A stretch of DNA of 64,000 nucleotides. Origin: Gentiana macrophylla. Its lineage: Eukaryota > Streptophyta > Magnoliopsida > Gentianales > Gentianaceae. Of this stretch, positions 21,198 through 33,153 are shown in pieces. A model generated the notes under the pieces. It was not told where the DNA came from. It ran no database searches and saw nothing but the letters and a program-made list of their open reading frames with translations. The position numbers were made by a program, and so were the translations under genes. The stretch spans positions 62,001 to 126,000 of the forward strand of contig JAOBSW010000729.1 in the NCBI GenBank assembly GCA_026214975.1, written 5' to 3'. Positions within the stretch are counted from its first letter, which is position 1. Every line of letters starts with the position of its first letter.

Positions 21198-23516
21198 ATG
21201 TCCCAAAGTAGTAGTACTACTGAATCGGATAGGGGTGGTGAAACACCAGTTCATAGCCAATCTCCGGCACCTACTACCTCTAGTCATCTTCTCCGGCAAG
21301 ACTCCGGTGAACCCTCTGCTTCCCCCCCTCCTGTCCCTAACCAGCCTAAAAAACTAGTAACTAGGATGGATGGAAATGGTGCTAAAGGGTGCCTTAGTGC
21401 ACTTTCTCCTGAGGACGTCACCAAAATCTGCCGGAAGTATAATATCGTTAATCCTCCGTTCGAAGCACGACTCCTTTCTGGCATCCATATGTTTGCCGAC
21501 GAGCCCCCGGAGGGATTCTGCTCTGTCTACGAGAATCAACTCACGAGTGGGTTAAGGTTTCCGCTTTGCCCGGCTGTTCTCGCGATTCTCGACCACTACG
21601 AGATCAGCGTTTCTCAGATCGCCCTGAATGCCGTCAGGATCATAATGGGGTTTCTCATCGCTTGTCGAGTGGCTGGGGTCTGCTTCACGATTCCTCTATT
21701 TCGATACTACTATCAAATTTCTGCCACGCCAGATAAGCTATGGTATACTTTTCAAAGAAGGACGAACCGACATGAATTCGTGACAAAGGGGCCTTCTTCT
21801 CACGGGGAGTGGAAGCCTCGATTCTTTTTCCTTCGACATGGTCTAGAGAACCCTTACATAGGCCAGTGGAGGTCGAGGGGCTCAAAGAAGGACAAGTGGG
21901 AAGTGCCCTCATTCCGAGATGAGGCCCTTGATTGGGTAGACACAATTTCGAGGTGGTCACTCGAGATTTAAGTCTCCTCTATGACTTGGCCCATCTAGGG
22001 GAAGTGGGGCCGATCCCCTACGTCGGCCTTCATCTTCAAGATCTCGAGAACCGTAGGAATTTTTCTTTGCTCTGTTATCGTATTCATGATTGGCTTTTTA
22101 CCTTTGCTACTTGTCGAGTTTGACGACTTGTCGTCTGTTTCTGTTGATTAAAAACTAACTTTTTCCCTTCATTTTTTGCAGTGGGCAGGTTCACCAAAGT
22201 CACCGATCCCACACGCATTCCTGGGGCAGTCGTGGCTGCTCCACCTACCGGGGGTCGGGCTACCCCTGAATTGGCTGTGCCTGAATTCAGGGTGCCTTCT
22301 TCTTCCCGAGTGGGAGGTGCCATTCAGCCCGAACTAGTCCCTGCTGCAGTCGAGTCGTCTGCCCAAGCCGGATCGACTGAGATACCTCCGACTACCAGTG
22401 GTTTGACAGTCCGTTGTGGCTCTCTTCGAGATGAGGATGAGGAGGAGCTTGTCGATTTGACCCCATCCGTTGAGGTCGATGTCGAGGAACAAGCGCCATC
22501 GACAAAGAAGAGACCAACAGTTACGGAGCTGGTAAGGGAACAACACCGACAGTCAAAAAAGAAAAAGGTTACTGAAACCCCTACTGAGCCTGAAGTCGAT
22601 GTGGATTGGGTCGCCGATGACTATGCTGGTGCAGATGACAAGGCTCTGGGTCATGCCCTGCGGAAGTTGAATCGCCTTGTAAGTCGATTATACAGTCTTC
22701 TTTTAATTGGTAATTTTTCTCGAGGCCCATGCCTTGTCCATTCCTTGACTTTTCTTTATCTTTTGTAGAGCACCATTATCAACCGAGAAGCTGCCCGACG
22801 GCTGGCCCGGACGGGAGAGTCGGCGGATGATCTGCGTAACGAAAATGGCAAGCTGTTGCAGGATCTCATTGCCAAGAAGGCCGCCATCTCCGCCATGGAT
22901 ATTCAGTTTGAGGCGTTAAAGCGTGAGTCGGTTGCTGAGTGCCAAAAGTTGCAAGATAAGCTGGTGGCGGCTGAGGCAAAACTGCTAACCGCCGAGAATG
23001 AGTTGACTCGACTACGGGGTGAGAGGCACGACCAGGGTAAGGAGCTGCTAAAGCTGGCTCAGGATTATGAGAAGGTACAAGGGTGGCATAAGGCTGCATT
23101 AAAAGATGCTGCGACGGCTCGACAGAACAGAGATGCGCTACGAGCTGAATTGGATCAAGCGCACACGCGACTCGAGACGGCGGCAACTGATGCAATTGCA
23201 GAGTATCGAAAATCGGCTAACCTTGATGCTGATCTGGAGGTGATCATGCGCGCCTCGATGATGGGCGGCTACACTCTGTGATGGATCAAGTAAAGGTCGT
23301 CATCCCGAACTCGACACATCGACCCTCGAGACGCCGGTATTTTATAATCCCGACTCGGAGGCCTTATATGATCGATACATGGAAGAGTTCCAACAGGGAG
23401 AGTCTTTGGCCATCAAGTATGGTCCTTCCACTTCGCCCATCCTCGCTGGCGACTCGATCGCTGCGATCGATCCGACCCCTGCCATCTCTGAGCCGACTCC
23501 GGAGGCCGACCCTTGA
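21198..23516 (+). pseudogene. Antisense accessory gene of the Tat element (putative gypsy-type transposon protein), multi-exon
   Basis: It runs opposite to gag-pol, in the 3' region. Exon 1 starts at ATG 21198 (MSQSSSTTESDRGG). After a Ser/Pro-rich head it has a domain resembling the Pfam 'putative gypsy type transposon' family (Transposase_28): GLRFPLCPAVLAILDHYEIS, then RIIMGFLIACRVAGV. A frame change near 21935 is followed by further open sequence to ~22120, and an intron ends at the acceptor ...TTTTTTGCAG (22181); its donor is not settled. Exon 2 (to 22678) is acidic and basic by turns (TKKRPTVTELV). Intron 22679-22768 is GTAAGT...TTGTAG in phase 0. Exon 3 forms a long coiled coil (22769-23280, heptad-like LQDKLVAAEAKLLTAENEL). 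A one-base shift near 23280 leads to an acidic tail ending at TGA 23514-23516. The function is unknown; Tat relatives such as Grande and Retand carry comparable antisense ORFs. Confidence 0.72.
22679..22768 (+). other. Intron in the antisense accessory gene
   Basis: A 90-bp GTAAGT...TTTTGTAG intron lies exactly between codons (phase 0). The frames on both sides are in register when it is removed, and the unspliced sequence would break the frame. This supports a spliced plus-strand transcript. Confidence 0.8.
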
Positions 23517-23768
23517 CCATTGTCTTCTTAATTATTCTTTTGCTGATTTTGAAGCTTTGTAACCTGATTTGTAATAACATTTATTATTTTGAATTAACTT
23601 TGGCCGGTCTTTTCGACCTGGCCTAGTCTTTGTAATAACTTTGTTTTGAATTTTGCTTTGATTTTGCAATTACCAATTTGGTCTTTCTTTCTTACTGTTT
23701 CGCTTGTCTTCTCGATGTTTCCTAGTCTTTCGCTTGTCGAGCCTCTGGCTCTGTTCGTTACTCGCTAT

Positions 23769-25786
23769 TGATGTATAACATTTATATGATAAAAATTACG
23801 ATATATTATATATTTTATCAACTCTTTATATATAAAATATAATAAATTATAACGATAATCTTATGAAATATTAATAGCTAGGAATAAATCTAAATACTAT
23901 AAAAATCTAGTAAAAGTAATAAAAAGTTATAAATTTTGTACCGGTTTAGTAACCGGAGTGTCGTGTCAAATTTACGTGGGTATTTTTGGTATTTTATTGC
24001 AGATTTTTAGGTAAACCAGGACCCCGAGTGACGACACTTTTTGAAGTAAAAACATGTCTTTTGAAGGAAGTAAGGAAGTGCCACGAGACTTAAAATTCAA
24101 GTGGATCAGCAATTCGTAGTGCTATTATCAAATTGTATTTCGACAAACGAATGGCCCATCAAAAAGGCATTTTCTGAAGAAGAGTCCTTCATGAAAGTTA
24201 TAGATCTTTTCAAGAGCTATCCAACGCTTCTTGAATCATGTCATTTGGAGATCCAGAGCTCAAGTTATGATTTTATCAAATTTCAGATCAAGATGTGAAA
24301 AAATGCTAACCGGATCAATCCGGATTAACCTCGGATCGATCCGGCTTGTCAGTTGGAAACATAATGATGATTAGCATGTGATCTTGCAGAAAATAATCCG
24401 GTGGATAATATTTTTTATTCCCGGATCGATCCGGCATCACCTCGGATCGATCCGGCCCTGGAAAAATTACTTATAAATAAATTGGCAGGATTGCAGACTG
24501 CAAAATATACCAATATATTTTCTAAACCTCTTTACTTAGTAGTATGTATATAGGCCTTATGCCATAAATAATGTAATAATAGTAGTATCGTTGTAATGCT
24601 CGGAAATTATCGGAGGTTCAATGTTCTTTCAAGTCGTTGTAATGTCCGGAAGAATACGACCTCGAATCACTTGATTTGTAATCGGGTAAATTTCTAAAGT
24701 ATTTATGTTTGTTATTTTTATTTTTATCTTTTTAATCGTTATAATGTTAGTAGGCTAAATCTAATAACTAGCCAAGATTATGTAATCGTATTAATTCGAT
24801 CTTTTTGGTAAATGAATGTTGTCTAAGTAAAATTGACTAAAATTGAGTTAATTGAATCTTTTTCTATTTTGCACGTATTGATAATATTCGGATTGAAGTA
24901 ATTAATCAAGATGAATCGCAACATAACCTAACGATGAACTGACCAGAGAAGTTAGGATATGAGATAAATGATAGAAAAACCGGAGGGTAAAAATGGCCGT
25001 GCGAAAGCGTGACAACGGAATCCTATTTCCTACCCGGGGGCAGATTTATCTTGGGAAAGATGAATCTTATTAGAATTTATGCTCAAGATCGTGATAATGT
25101 TAAAATCAATGGTTTAATTGAAACTAACACCAGAAATTTGAATCGATCCGCATGACAACCGGAGCCTTTTGAATAACATCGGCCGTCTGACAAACGGAAT
25201 AACCTCGTTTATCCGGGGTAGATTTGTACACGGTACCTGTTCAGACTAACTGAGATTAGCATGGGGCAGTTGTGAAGATTGAATCGATGACAATGTAACA
25301 TATGACAATTTCATACGCTCGTGTGATAAGGAATTGTTAACCTCAGGAGTGCACCGTTTCATTTACTCAATTGGACCTAATAAAAGGAAGATCAAGCACA
25401 TTCATTAAGCTAAAAAGATTGAATAATTCAATTATATATATCTTGGCTAGTTCTATAATAATTATTAGTATTTAATATTTTGGTATCTATATATATATAT
25501 ATATATATAGTTTATTATTTATGTATTACTATATATATTTATGTATTTATATATATTATAATAATTTAGTTTTAATTTATGAATTTTTTTTTTTAGTATA
25601 GTAGCGACTCGTTTAATAAATCTGCGATTTAGATCGAGATAATAATAGTTGTTTGGTGTTTAACCACACTTAAAAGAATTACCTTGTTTCCCTGAGGATT
25701 CGACACGACTCACCATACTAGCACTCTGATTTGACCCGATACACTGTCGGTTAAGGACTGGAATAGCACTAGAAAAGGCCACGTCA
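23769..25786 (+). repeat. Athila 5' LTR
   Basis: It is 2018 bp, TG...CA, and nearly identical to 37549-39615. It contains two palindrome pairs, the TATA box at 24472 and a short TA run near 25490-25510. Confidence 0.93.
24310..24480 (+). promoter_or_regulatory. Athila LTR promoter: two palindrome pairs and a TATA box
   Basis: Pair one is CGGATCAATCCG (centre 24316) with CGGATCGATCCG (centre 24337). Pair two has centres 24427 and 24448. Both pairs are 21 bp centre to centre. TTATAAATAA follows at 24471-24480, about 17 bp past the second pair. The 3' LTR repeats this (centres 38092/38113 and 38203/38224). Confidence 0.65.
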
Positions 25787-25792
25787 GCTTTC

Positions 25793-25810
25793 TGGCGCCG
25801 TTGCCGGGGA
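25793..25810 (+). promoter_or_regulatory. Athila primer binding site (tRNA-Asp type)
   Basis: TGGCGCCGTTGCCGGGGA lies six bases past the LTR end. This motif is the usual Athila primer site, complementary to the 3' end of tRNA-Asp. Confidence 0.9.
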
Positions 25811-25989
25811 ACGACGCTAATTTTTCTTTGTGTCTATGGTTACTACTTGTACCAGCTCAAAATTCTCGAGGATAAGTCAACACTTTTTCTTATCTCATTT
25901 CTATTTTATTTTTCGTTGGTATCTACTTTCTTTTAGTTACCAATTTTCTTCTTTTACAAAAGTCGAGTATTTTCTATTTTCGTTAGTTG

Positions 25990-28314
25990 ATGACCAGAAG
26001 AGGTAAGGCCCCACTCACTCCTTATAAGCCTAACATAAACACTTACGAAAGGCAGTTAAGAGTAAAGAGTAAACGTGGTCATACTAGTCAGGGAAATCCT
26101 GACCAAGAATCATCATCAAACAGAAATACGAGAATGGCCGAAATCAGTGATGAAACACCTGAACAAGGGCTAGAACATGCTCTAGGGCATGGACAACACC
26201 CTGTTAACCCTAATAATAATCAAAATCCTAATAATAGGAATAATCAGAATCGGAACCAGAATAATCGTAATAACCCACCAAAACCCGAGACCTATCTCGT
26301 GATCGGACCATAGAAGGAACCGGACTAATAATCCCATTCTTTTACCAAATGAAGGAGCGAACAATTTCGAAATTAAATCTCATCTTTTTGGTTTAATTGA
26401 CGCAAGAGACCAATTTCTAGGAGAGGATGATGAAGATCCACATCATCATCTCTATCTTTTGAAGAAGCTGTGCAATACTGACCAAAAGTCAAGTGTGCTC
26501 ATAAGAATCGACGAGGATGACTATGTTTCCTTTTTTTCTTTAAAGGGACGAGCCCGAGATTGGTTTATGTCTCTTCCACATCATTCACTCGACTAGTTGG
26601 GAGGATATTCAAACTGAATTTACGAAACAATATTTCACTCAGGACGAAATTTGGAATTAAAAGTCGAGGTTGCCAACTTTAGACAAGGATCTCAAGAAAC
26701 GCTTGGGAATGCAGGAGAGATTTAAAAATTGTTAAGAGCCTGTCCGACCATGGTTATTCCTTAGATATGCAAATTCAACTTTTACGTCAGTCAATTACTT
26801 AAAAGACTCACGTCAGTGGATGTAGATCATGCATGTGGTGGTTCTTTAATGATGAGTGAAGCTCAAATAGTTTACGATGCTATAGAAAAGATTTCCAAAA
26901 ATAACAGAATGTGGGAAACCGGTTCTAGCACCAGAAAAGTAGCTTTTGCAGGAGAATGTACATCTAATATAGAAGTTCTAGCACATTTGGAAAATTTGAG
27001 TAGGAAATTTGATGGCCTACAATCGAACAAAAACCAAAGTTCAGAAAATAGTACACCAACTGAATACTCAAATCAGGATAATATGCCATTAGGGATCGAA
27101 GAACCAACAGGATATTCGAGAGAGGAGGTAAGTTTTCTTCAGCAGCATAGGAATTTGAACAATGCATACTCAAACTCGTTTAATGCTATTAGAAGAGACC
27201 ACCCAACATTTCGATGGTCTGAAAACCCTAGTAAGCAAGGACAACAGCCATATCCAATTCCATATAGGAATTCGTCTAATAATCAAGTTTATCAGGGAGA
27301 TACCTCTAATCAGAATTTACAATCATTACCCAGATCCTATCCGCAACACACCACTCAAAGTATACCAGTAACTCAAAGTTCAACTCAGCCTGCAGAAGGG
27401 GTTGAAAAATGGGAGAAACTAATGGAAAATATGATAGGTGTGGTATCTACTCAAGCTAAAAATATGGAAACAATGATGACTTCTATTAAACACGATCACT
27501 AAAGATATGAGTACAATTAAAACATCTATGAGTGGCCATGATACCGAGAATGAGAACAATAGAAGCCTCATTAAGAAATATGGAAGATCATTTGAGTAGG
27601 GAAGGTGAACGTAAAAACAGTAGACCACCAGGAGGATTACCAAGCAACACTGAAAGAAATCCGAGAGAGGTAAATGATGTAGTTACGAGAAGTAGAAAAC
27701 TCTGTGGTAGTAATGGAGTAGAAAACTTCGGAAATAATGAAATAATAAATGATTTAGATGGAAAAAATGATGAAACTAAAGATGAACTTGAATTCACTGA
27801 TGAGGAAGAAGAAATTATAGAAGAATTCTTGAAAGGAAATAGAAGTTTGGAACCTGAGAATGAAGGTGAAAAATGGGTAAAAATCCCTAGGATTTTGAAA
27901 GATCCCATGGATAAAGATTTAAGGACTTTATTCAAAGAACATGTTAGAATAGAAGATAATGTAAACAAGGATGAAAAACAAGAAGAACTGATGGAATCTG
28001 AAGTAGAGATTGATTCAGGAAATGTTTTAAAGAAAAAATTTCAAGATCATGATACTTGGCAATCAAGTAATACCCAAAAGTTTAAGGAGAAAGGAAAAGA
28101 GAAAATGACTTTGGGATCAAAGGTTGTAGATTTAGAATCTTTACCTTACCCACCTAAGGAGCAAATTAAAAAGATTAAAACTGATCAAAAGTATGCTCGT
28201 TTCCTTGATACTTTTCGTCATATTCATGTTAATATCCACATTATCGAAGCTCTAATTAGTATGCCTGCTTATGGAAAGTTTACAGAAAGATATTTCACAA
28301 ACAAGAAAAATTAG
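25990..28314 (+). pseudogene. Athila gag (broken into several frames)
   Basis: The start ATG is at 25990 (MTRRGKAPLTPYKPN). An Asn-rich stretch (residues ~75-95) is followed by a frameshift near 26310. The gag core then shows NNFEIKSHLFGLID and DDEDPHHHLYLLKKLC, with stops near 26600-26700. The frame resumes at 26816 with the typical HACGGSLMMSEAQIVYDAIE block, then a Gln/Asn-rich linker. The frame 27532-28314 holds the gag C-terminus, including RPPGGLPSNTERNPREV and YARFLDTFRHIHVNIHIIEA, which lead into the protease in this lineage. At least four breaks are visible, so no full-length Gag can be made. Confidence 0.85.
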
Positions 28315-31300
28315 AGGAATATGAGAATATATGCCTAAATGAAGAATGTTTCATAGTTTTAAAGCATAAGTTACCACCTAAAATGAAAGATCCGGAAGTT
28401 TTACCATTCCATGTGAAATTGGAGGATTTCTGTTTAAGAAGGTCTTATGTGATATTGGAGCTAGTATAAATCTCATGTCTTATGAGGATTATAGAAAGAT
28501 AGGCATAGGAAAGCTTACGAAGACGGAAATGACTCTGCAAATGGCAGATAGATCGATTAAATACCCTAAAGGAATTATTGAGGACGTATTGGTTAAAGTA
28601 GACAAGTTCTATTTTCCAGTAGATTTTGTAGTTATGGAAATGGAAGAAGGATATTCAGCGCCACTTATCTTAGGTCGACCATTTCTAGCTACAGGAAGAA
28701 CTTTAATAGATGTCCAGAAAGGAGAGTTAATTTTGAGAGTCAATGAAGATGAAGTTGCTTTCAATATATTCAAAGCTATGGAACATCCATACAGATCACC
28801 AGAATCATGTTCTTTTATAGAAGATATTCATTCTGTCTATGATATTCAGTTACCAACTTTTGAAGACAGATTAGAAGAATGCTTAACTCTGTCTATCTAT
28901 AAGGAAGATGAGAAAGACACCGAAATGAAAGAGATAATCCTTTCTCTAGATAAAGGAAGTTTTACTTTTAAACCATCATGGTATAAGTATTTGGAATTAG
29001 AACTAGAAGGACCAGTTCTTAAACCATCACTGGAAGATCCACCTAAGAATCTGGAATTGAAACCGTTACCTTTAAATCTGAAGTATGCTTTTCTTGAAAC
29101 TAATAATCTATTACCAGTTATTATTTCATCATCTTTAACTGAGCAACAAGAAAATCAATTACTTAGAATGTTGAAAAAGCATAAGAAAGCTTTTGGATGG
29201 ACAGTTGCCGATATTCGAGGTATTAGCCCGGAGATTTGCGTTCATAAGATAATTCTGAAGGAAGATGCTAAACCTTGTATTCAACCGCAACGCCGCCTCA
29301 ACCCAAATTTGCAGTTAATTGTTAAGAAAGAGGTCATTAAGCTATTAGAAATGGGGATAATTTTTCCCATATCAGATAGTGAATGGGTAAGTCCAACTCA
29401 AGTGATACCAAAGAAAGGAGGTTTCACAGTGAAAGAGAATGAAAAGAATGAATGGATTCCGACAAGAGAGATTACAGGTTATCGAATGTGCATTGATTTT
29501 CGAAAACTAAATGATCATACTAAGAAAGATCATCATCCACTTCCTTTCATAGTGCAAATGTTGGAACGTTTAAGTGGACATAAGTATTACTGTTTCTTAG
29601 ATGGTTATTCAGGATATCTACAGATATTCATTGCAGCAGGAGATAGAGAGAAAACTACTTTCACTTGTCCTTATGGAACTTTTGCTTATAAAAGAATGCC
29701 GTTTGGTTTATGTAATGCACCGCCTACGTTTCAAAGGTGTATGATGGCTATATTTCTTTGATATGGTTGAGAAATTCTTAGAAATTTTTATGGATGACTT
29801 TAGTGTTTACGGAGATTCATTTGATGAATGTTTATCGCACTTAGAACGAGTGTTACAATTTGTGAAGATACCAATTTAGTTTTAAACCGGGAAAAATGTC
29901 ACTTAATGGTATCGGAAGGATTGTTCTAGGTCATAGAATCTCTGAAGAAGGTATTGAAGTTGATAAAGCTAAAGTCGAGGTAATCGAAAAGTTACCTCCA
30001 CCGGTTAATTTAAGAACCCTAAGAGGATTTCTCGGACATGCAGGATTTTATAGAAGATTCATTGCAGATTTTTGAAAATAGCAAAGCCTCTAAGTCATTT
30101 GCTTGAAAAGGAAGTACCTTTTAACTTTGATAGTAAATGTATGGAAGCCTTTCGAGACTTAAAAGCGAGGTTGACTCATCGCACGGTGCTAGTAGCACCA
30201 GATTGAGTTTGCCGTTTGAAATTATGTGTGATGCGAGTGATTTAGTTGTAGGAGCAGTTTTTAGGTCAAAGATATAACAAAGTACTCAAAGCAATATACT
30301 ATGCATCTCACACATTAAACGTGACTCAACTTAATTACGCAACTACGTAAAAGAAGCTGTTGGTGTGATTTTTGCCTTAGATAAGTTTAGATCGTATATT
30401 GTTGGATCTAAGGTAATAATTTATACAGACCATTCAGCACTGAAGTATTTACTGAGTAAGAAAGATGCTAAACCTCGTCTTCTTAGATGGATTCTCTTGC
30501 TACAGGAATTTGATATAGAAATTAAGGATAAAAAAGGAAGTGAGAATGTAGTAGCAGATCATCTAAGTAGAATGGAAAATGATGAAGAAATAAGAAATGA
30601 AATTAAAGATTCATTTCCTGATGAACAGCTGTTTAGAATCGATACTCCTTCAACCATGCAGTTATTCAAGAATAGAATTCCTTCTAAGGACATGTCACCA
30701 TGGTTTGGAGATATCATTAATTACTTAACTTGTGATTATATTCCGTCTCATTGGACTTGGCAGCAGAAAAAGAAGTTCTTTTATGACTTAAAATTTTATT
30801 ACTGGGAGGAACCAGACCTTTTTCGTAAATGTTCGGATGCGATAATCAGAAAATGTGTGCCTGATAATGAAATTTTAAGTGTTTTATCATTTTGTCATGA
30901 TCGTGAGGCAGGAGGTCATCATGGAGGTTGGAAAACTGCTTTTAAAGTTTTACAATGTGGTTTTTATTGGCCTACACTATATAGAGATGCTTATAAGTAT
31001 GTTAAATCTTGTGAGTCTTGTCAAAAATGGGGAAATTTATCTAAAAAACATGAAATGCCTATGCAACCTATTTTAGAATGTGAATTATTTGATGTTTGGG
31101 GTATAGATTTCATGGGACCTTTCCCTATATCTTTTAGAAAAAGATTTATTCTTGTAATGGAAGATTATGTTTCTAAATGGGTAGAAGCTGAAGCTCTTCC
31201 CACTAATGATACCAAAGTTGTCATACGATTCCTTAAAAAGAATATATTTACCAGATATGGCATTCCGAGGGCAATCATTAGTGATAGAGGGTCACACTTT

Positions 31301-31980
31301 TGCAATAGACCATTTACTAAGATAATTGAAAAATATGGTGTAACGCATAAGTTAGGAACACCCTATCACCCATGAGACCATTAAGGGTCGCAGAGGTATC
31401 TAGTAGAGAAATTAAAAGAATTGTAGAAAAAGCAGTGGACTCAAATCGTAAAAAGCGGCAGAGAAACCGGATGATGCATTATGGGCATACTGAGTAATGA
31501 CCTTTTAAAACACCAATTGGTTGTTCTCCTACAAACTAGTTTTTGGTAAATCTTGTCATCTCCCAGGTTGAATTAGAACACCGGGCCATTTGGGCTATTA
31601 GATTTTTGAATTTCGATCCTAAATTTGCCGGTGATCACAGATTACTTGATTAATGAGAACTAGAAGAATTTCGTCTTGATGCTTATGAAAACTTTCGAAT
31701 CTACAAGGAACACACGAAATCTTTTCACGATAAGAGAATTTATAGTCGCGAGTTCCATGTAGGTGATCGAGTGTTATTGTACAATTCACGTTTAAAGTTA
31801 TTTCGTGTAAGCTTAAATCAAGATGGGACAGTCCATTTAGAGTAACAAGGGTTTACAAATGGAGCCGTTGAACTAAGCGATGGAAGTACAACTTTTATAT
31901 CCAATGGCCATGTGGTAAAGTTGTTTTGTGGAAGGAGAAGGGACCTCTCTGAGGAAAGAAGTAATGTTGCTAACAGATCC
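28315..31980 (+). pseudogene. Athila pol: protease, RT, RNase H, integrase (broken)
   Basis: The protease motif CDIGASINLMS has its aspartate codon at 28451-28453, then LILGRPFLATG. RT follows in the same frame with RMCIDFRKLN, YCFLDGYSGYLQI and the YGTFAYKRMPFGLCNAPPTF block. A frameshift near 29757 precedes the catalytic FMDD (29787-29798). The connection and RNase H region (29880-30370) has several breaks; [20 protein letters not shown] is readable at ~30421. Integrase has the HHCC finger ([13 protein letters not shown] ... CESCQKWG), [10 protein letters not shown] and ISDRGSHF, then a stop at 31372-31374. Decayed integrase C-terminus continues to ~31970. Confidence 0.88.
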
Positions 31981-32111
31981 GCCGCAAAACTGAAAAGCAG
32001 GAAAACTAAATTCAGCTGAATCCCATGTGCTATCTTTCTTTACTTTACTTTTCTGTGTGTTATATGTTTAAACTAGTTTCGTCTTTTACCGGACAGACGT
32101 AAAAGAAATGG

Positions 32112-32534
32112 ATGCCTTTTTTAGATAGAATAGGAGTTTTTATTTTGCTTTTAAAGTTAGGCCTTGATAAGGATGTCGCGTTTACAATAGAAGCTTCAGT
32201 TTTTGAGAAAAACAAGCAATTATTGAGAGAGATCAGATTGAAAGAAGTTTGTAATGGAAAATCGAGAAGTTCGATAAAGAGAAGGGCAAAGTTTTTAATG
32301 AGATGCAGAATCTGTGGAAAAAGTGAGCATAATGGGAAATGTGGAGAAAGCACAACCAAATCTCAGGATGAGTGTTTGAATGTTGTTAAGAAGGGAACGA
32401 TTAGGTGGTTATCCGAAAATCCCGATGGAGATCAAAGAGAAAATTCGAATGCCTCATTTCTCAAGGTTAGGTTGATAGAACGTTATATCAAAACTCTGGA
32501 AGATTTAGAAATAGAAGAATTAGGAACATTTTAA
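32112..32534 (+). CDS. Small ORF with Cys/His knuckle, function unknown
   Basis: A 140-codon frame starts at ATG 32112, ~130 bp past the pol relic, and is uninterrupted to TAA. It is rich in Lys/Arg/Glu. Residues ~64-76 form C-x2-C-x4-H-x3-C (CRICGKSEHNGKC), close to but one residue shorter than the retroviral gag knuckle C-x2-C-x4-H-x4-C. No hydrophobic signal peptide or transmembrane segment is evident. I do not recognise the family. It could be a remnant of a nucleic-acid-binding accessory protein of the element, or a chance frame in decayed env-like sequence. Confidence 0.4.
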   Translation: MPFLDRIGVFILLLKLGLDKDVAFTIEASVFEKNKQLLREIRLKEVCNGKSRSSIKRRAKFLMRCRICGKSEHNGKCGESTTKSQDECLNVVKKGTIRWLSENPDGDQRENSNASFLKVRLIERYIKTLEDLEIEELGTF

Positions 32535-32686
32535 AGTTTTAAAATATTTATAAAAATTTTATATAACTTTTGAAAATTTTATATAAAGGATCTTTATATT
32601 TAAAGTTTTATAAAAAATTTTATAAAAGGTTTTATAAAGATTTTTTTAAGTTTTATAAAGATTTGAAAAAAAAAAAAAAAATTTTG

Positions 32687-32722
32687 GTCGGATCGATCCG
32701 ACATCACCCCGGATCGATCCGG
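32687..32722 (+). promoter_or_regulatory. Palindrome pair upstream of accessory ORF 1
   Basis: TCGGATCGATCCGA (centre 32694) and CCGGATCGATCCGG (centre 32715) are 21 bp apart, separated by CATCACC as in the LTR copy. They precede the leader of the ORF at 33154. Confidence 0.65.
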
Positions 32723-33005
32723 AAACTAAAAAAACCTAAAAACAACGGGTTCTCTCCTTCTTCTTCTTCTTCAAATTTTTTTTTCTTCCAACAGCCGCCC
32801 CCACCCTCTCCCCCACTCGAAATTTTTCTCAAAATCATCACTAAAAATCACTCTCACACCACCACAATCATTATTTCTTCTCATTTTCTTCTCTTCTCTT
32901 CAATTTTTCATTCAAATTTGAGAAATTTTCAAGAAAAACTTCAACTTTCATTCCGGCGACATTCATCTTTTCCGGCCAAATCTTCAACCTTTTTAGCACT
33001 ATAAG

Positions 33006-33152
33006 GTAACAACTTAGTAATGTATTTTGTTAATTTCATTTTTTTTTGCAACTTTTTATTTATTTTCAACTGTTTTATTACTCATTTGTGTATTGTTGTT
33101 TTTGCTGTTTTGTTTGTTTTGTTGTTTTTAAATTGTTTTGTCGCTATCGTAG
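33006..33152 (+). other. Possible 5' UTR intron before accessory ORF 1
   Basis: GTAACA at 33006 and an acceptor ...CTATCGTAG at 33152 bound a T-rich 147-bp stretch. The first ATG follows two bases later. The T-richness and the position fit a leader intron, but only transcripts could confirm it. Confidence 0.4.
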
Positions 33153-33153
33153 A

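Noticed and set aside
22084..23195. Minus-strand frames opposite the Tat antisense gene
   Set aside because: No gag-pol motifs; the plus-strand frames have splice-site support and coiled-coil structure.
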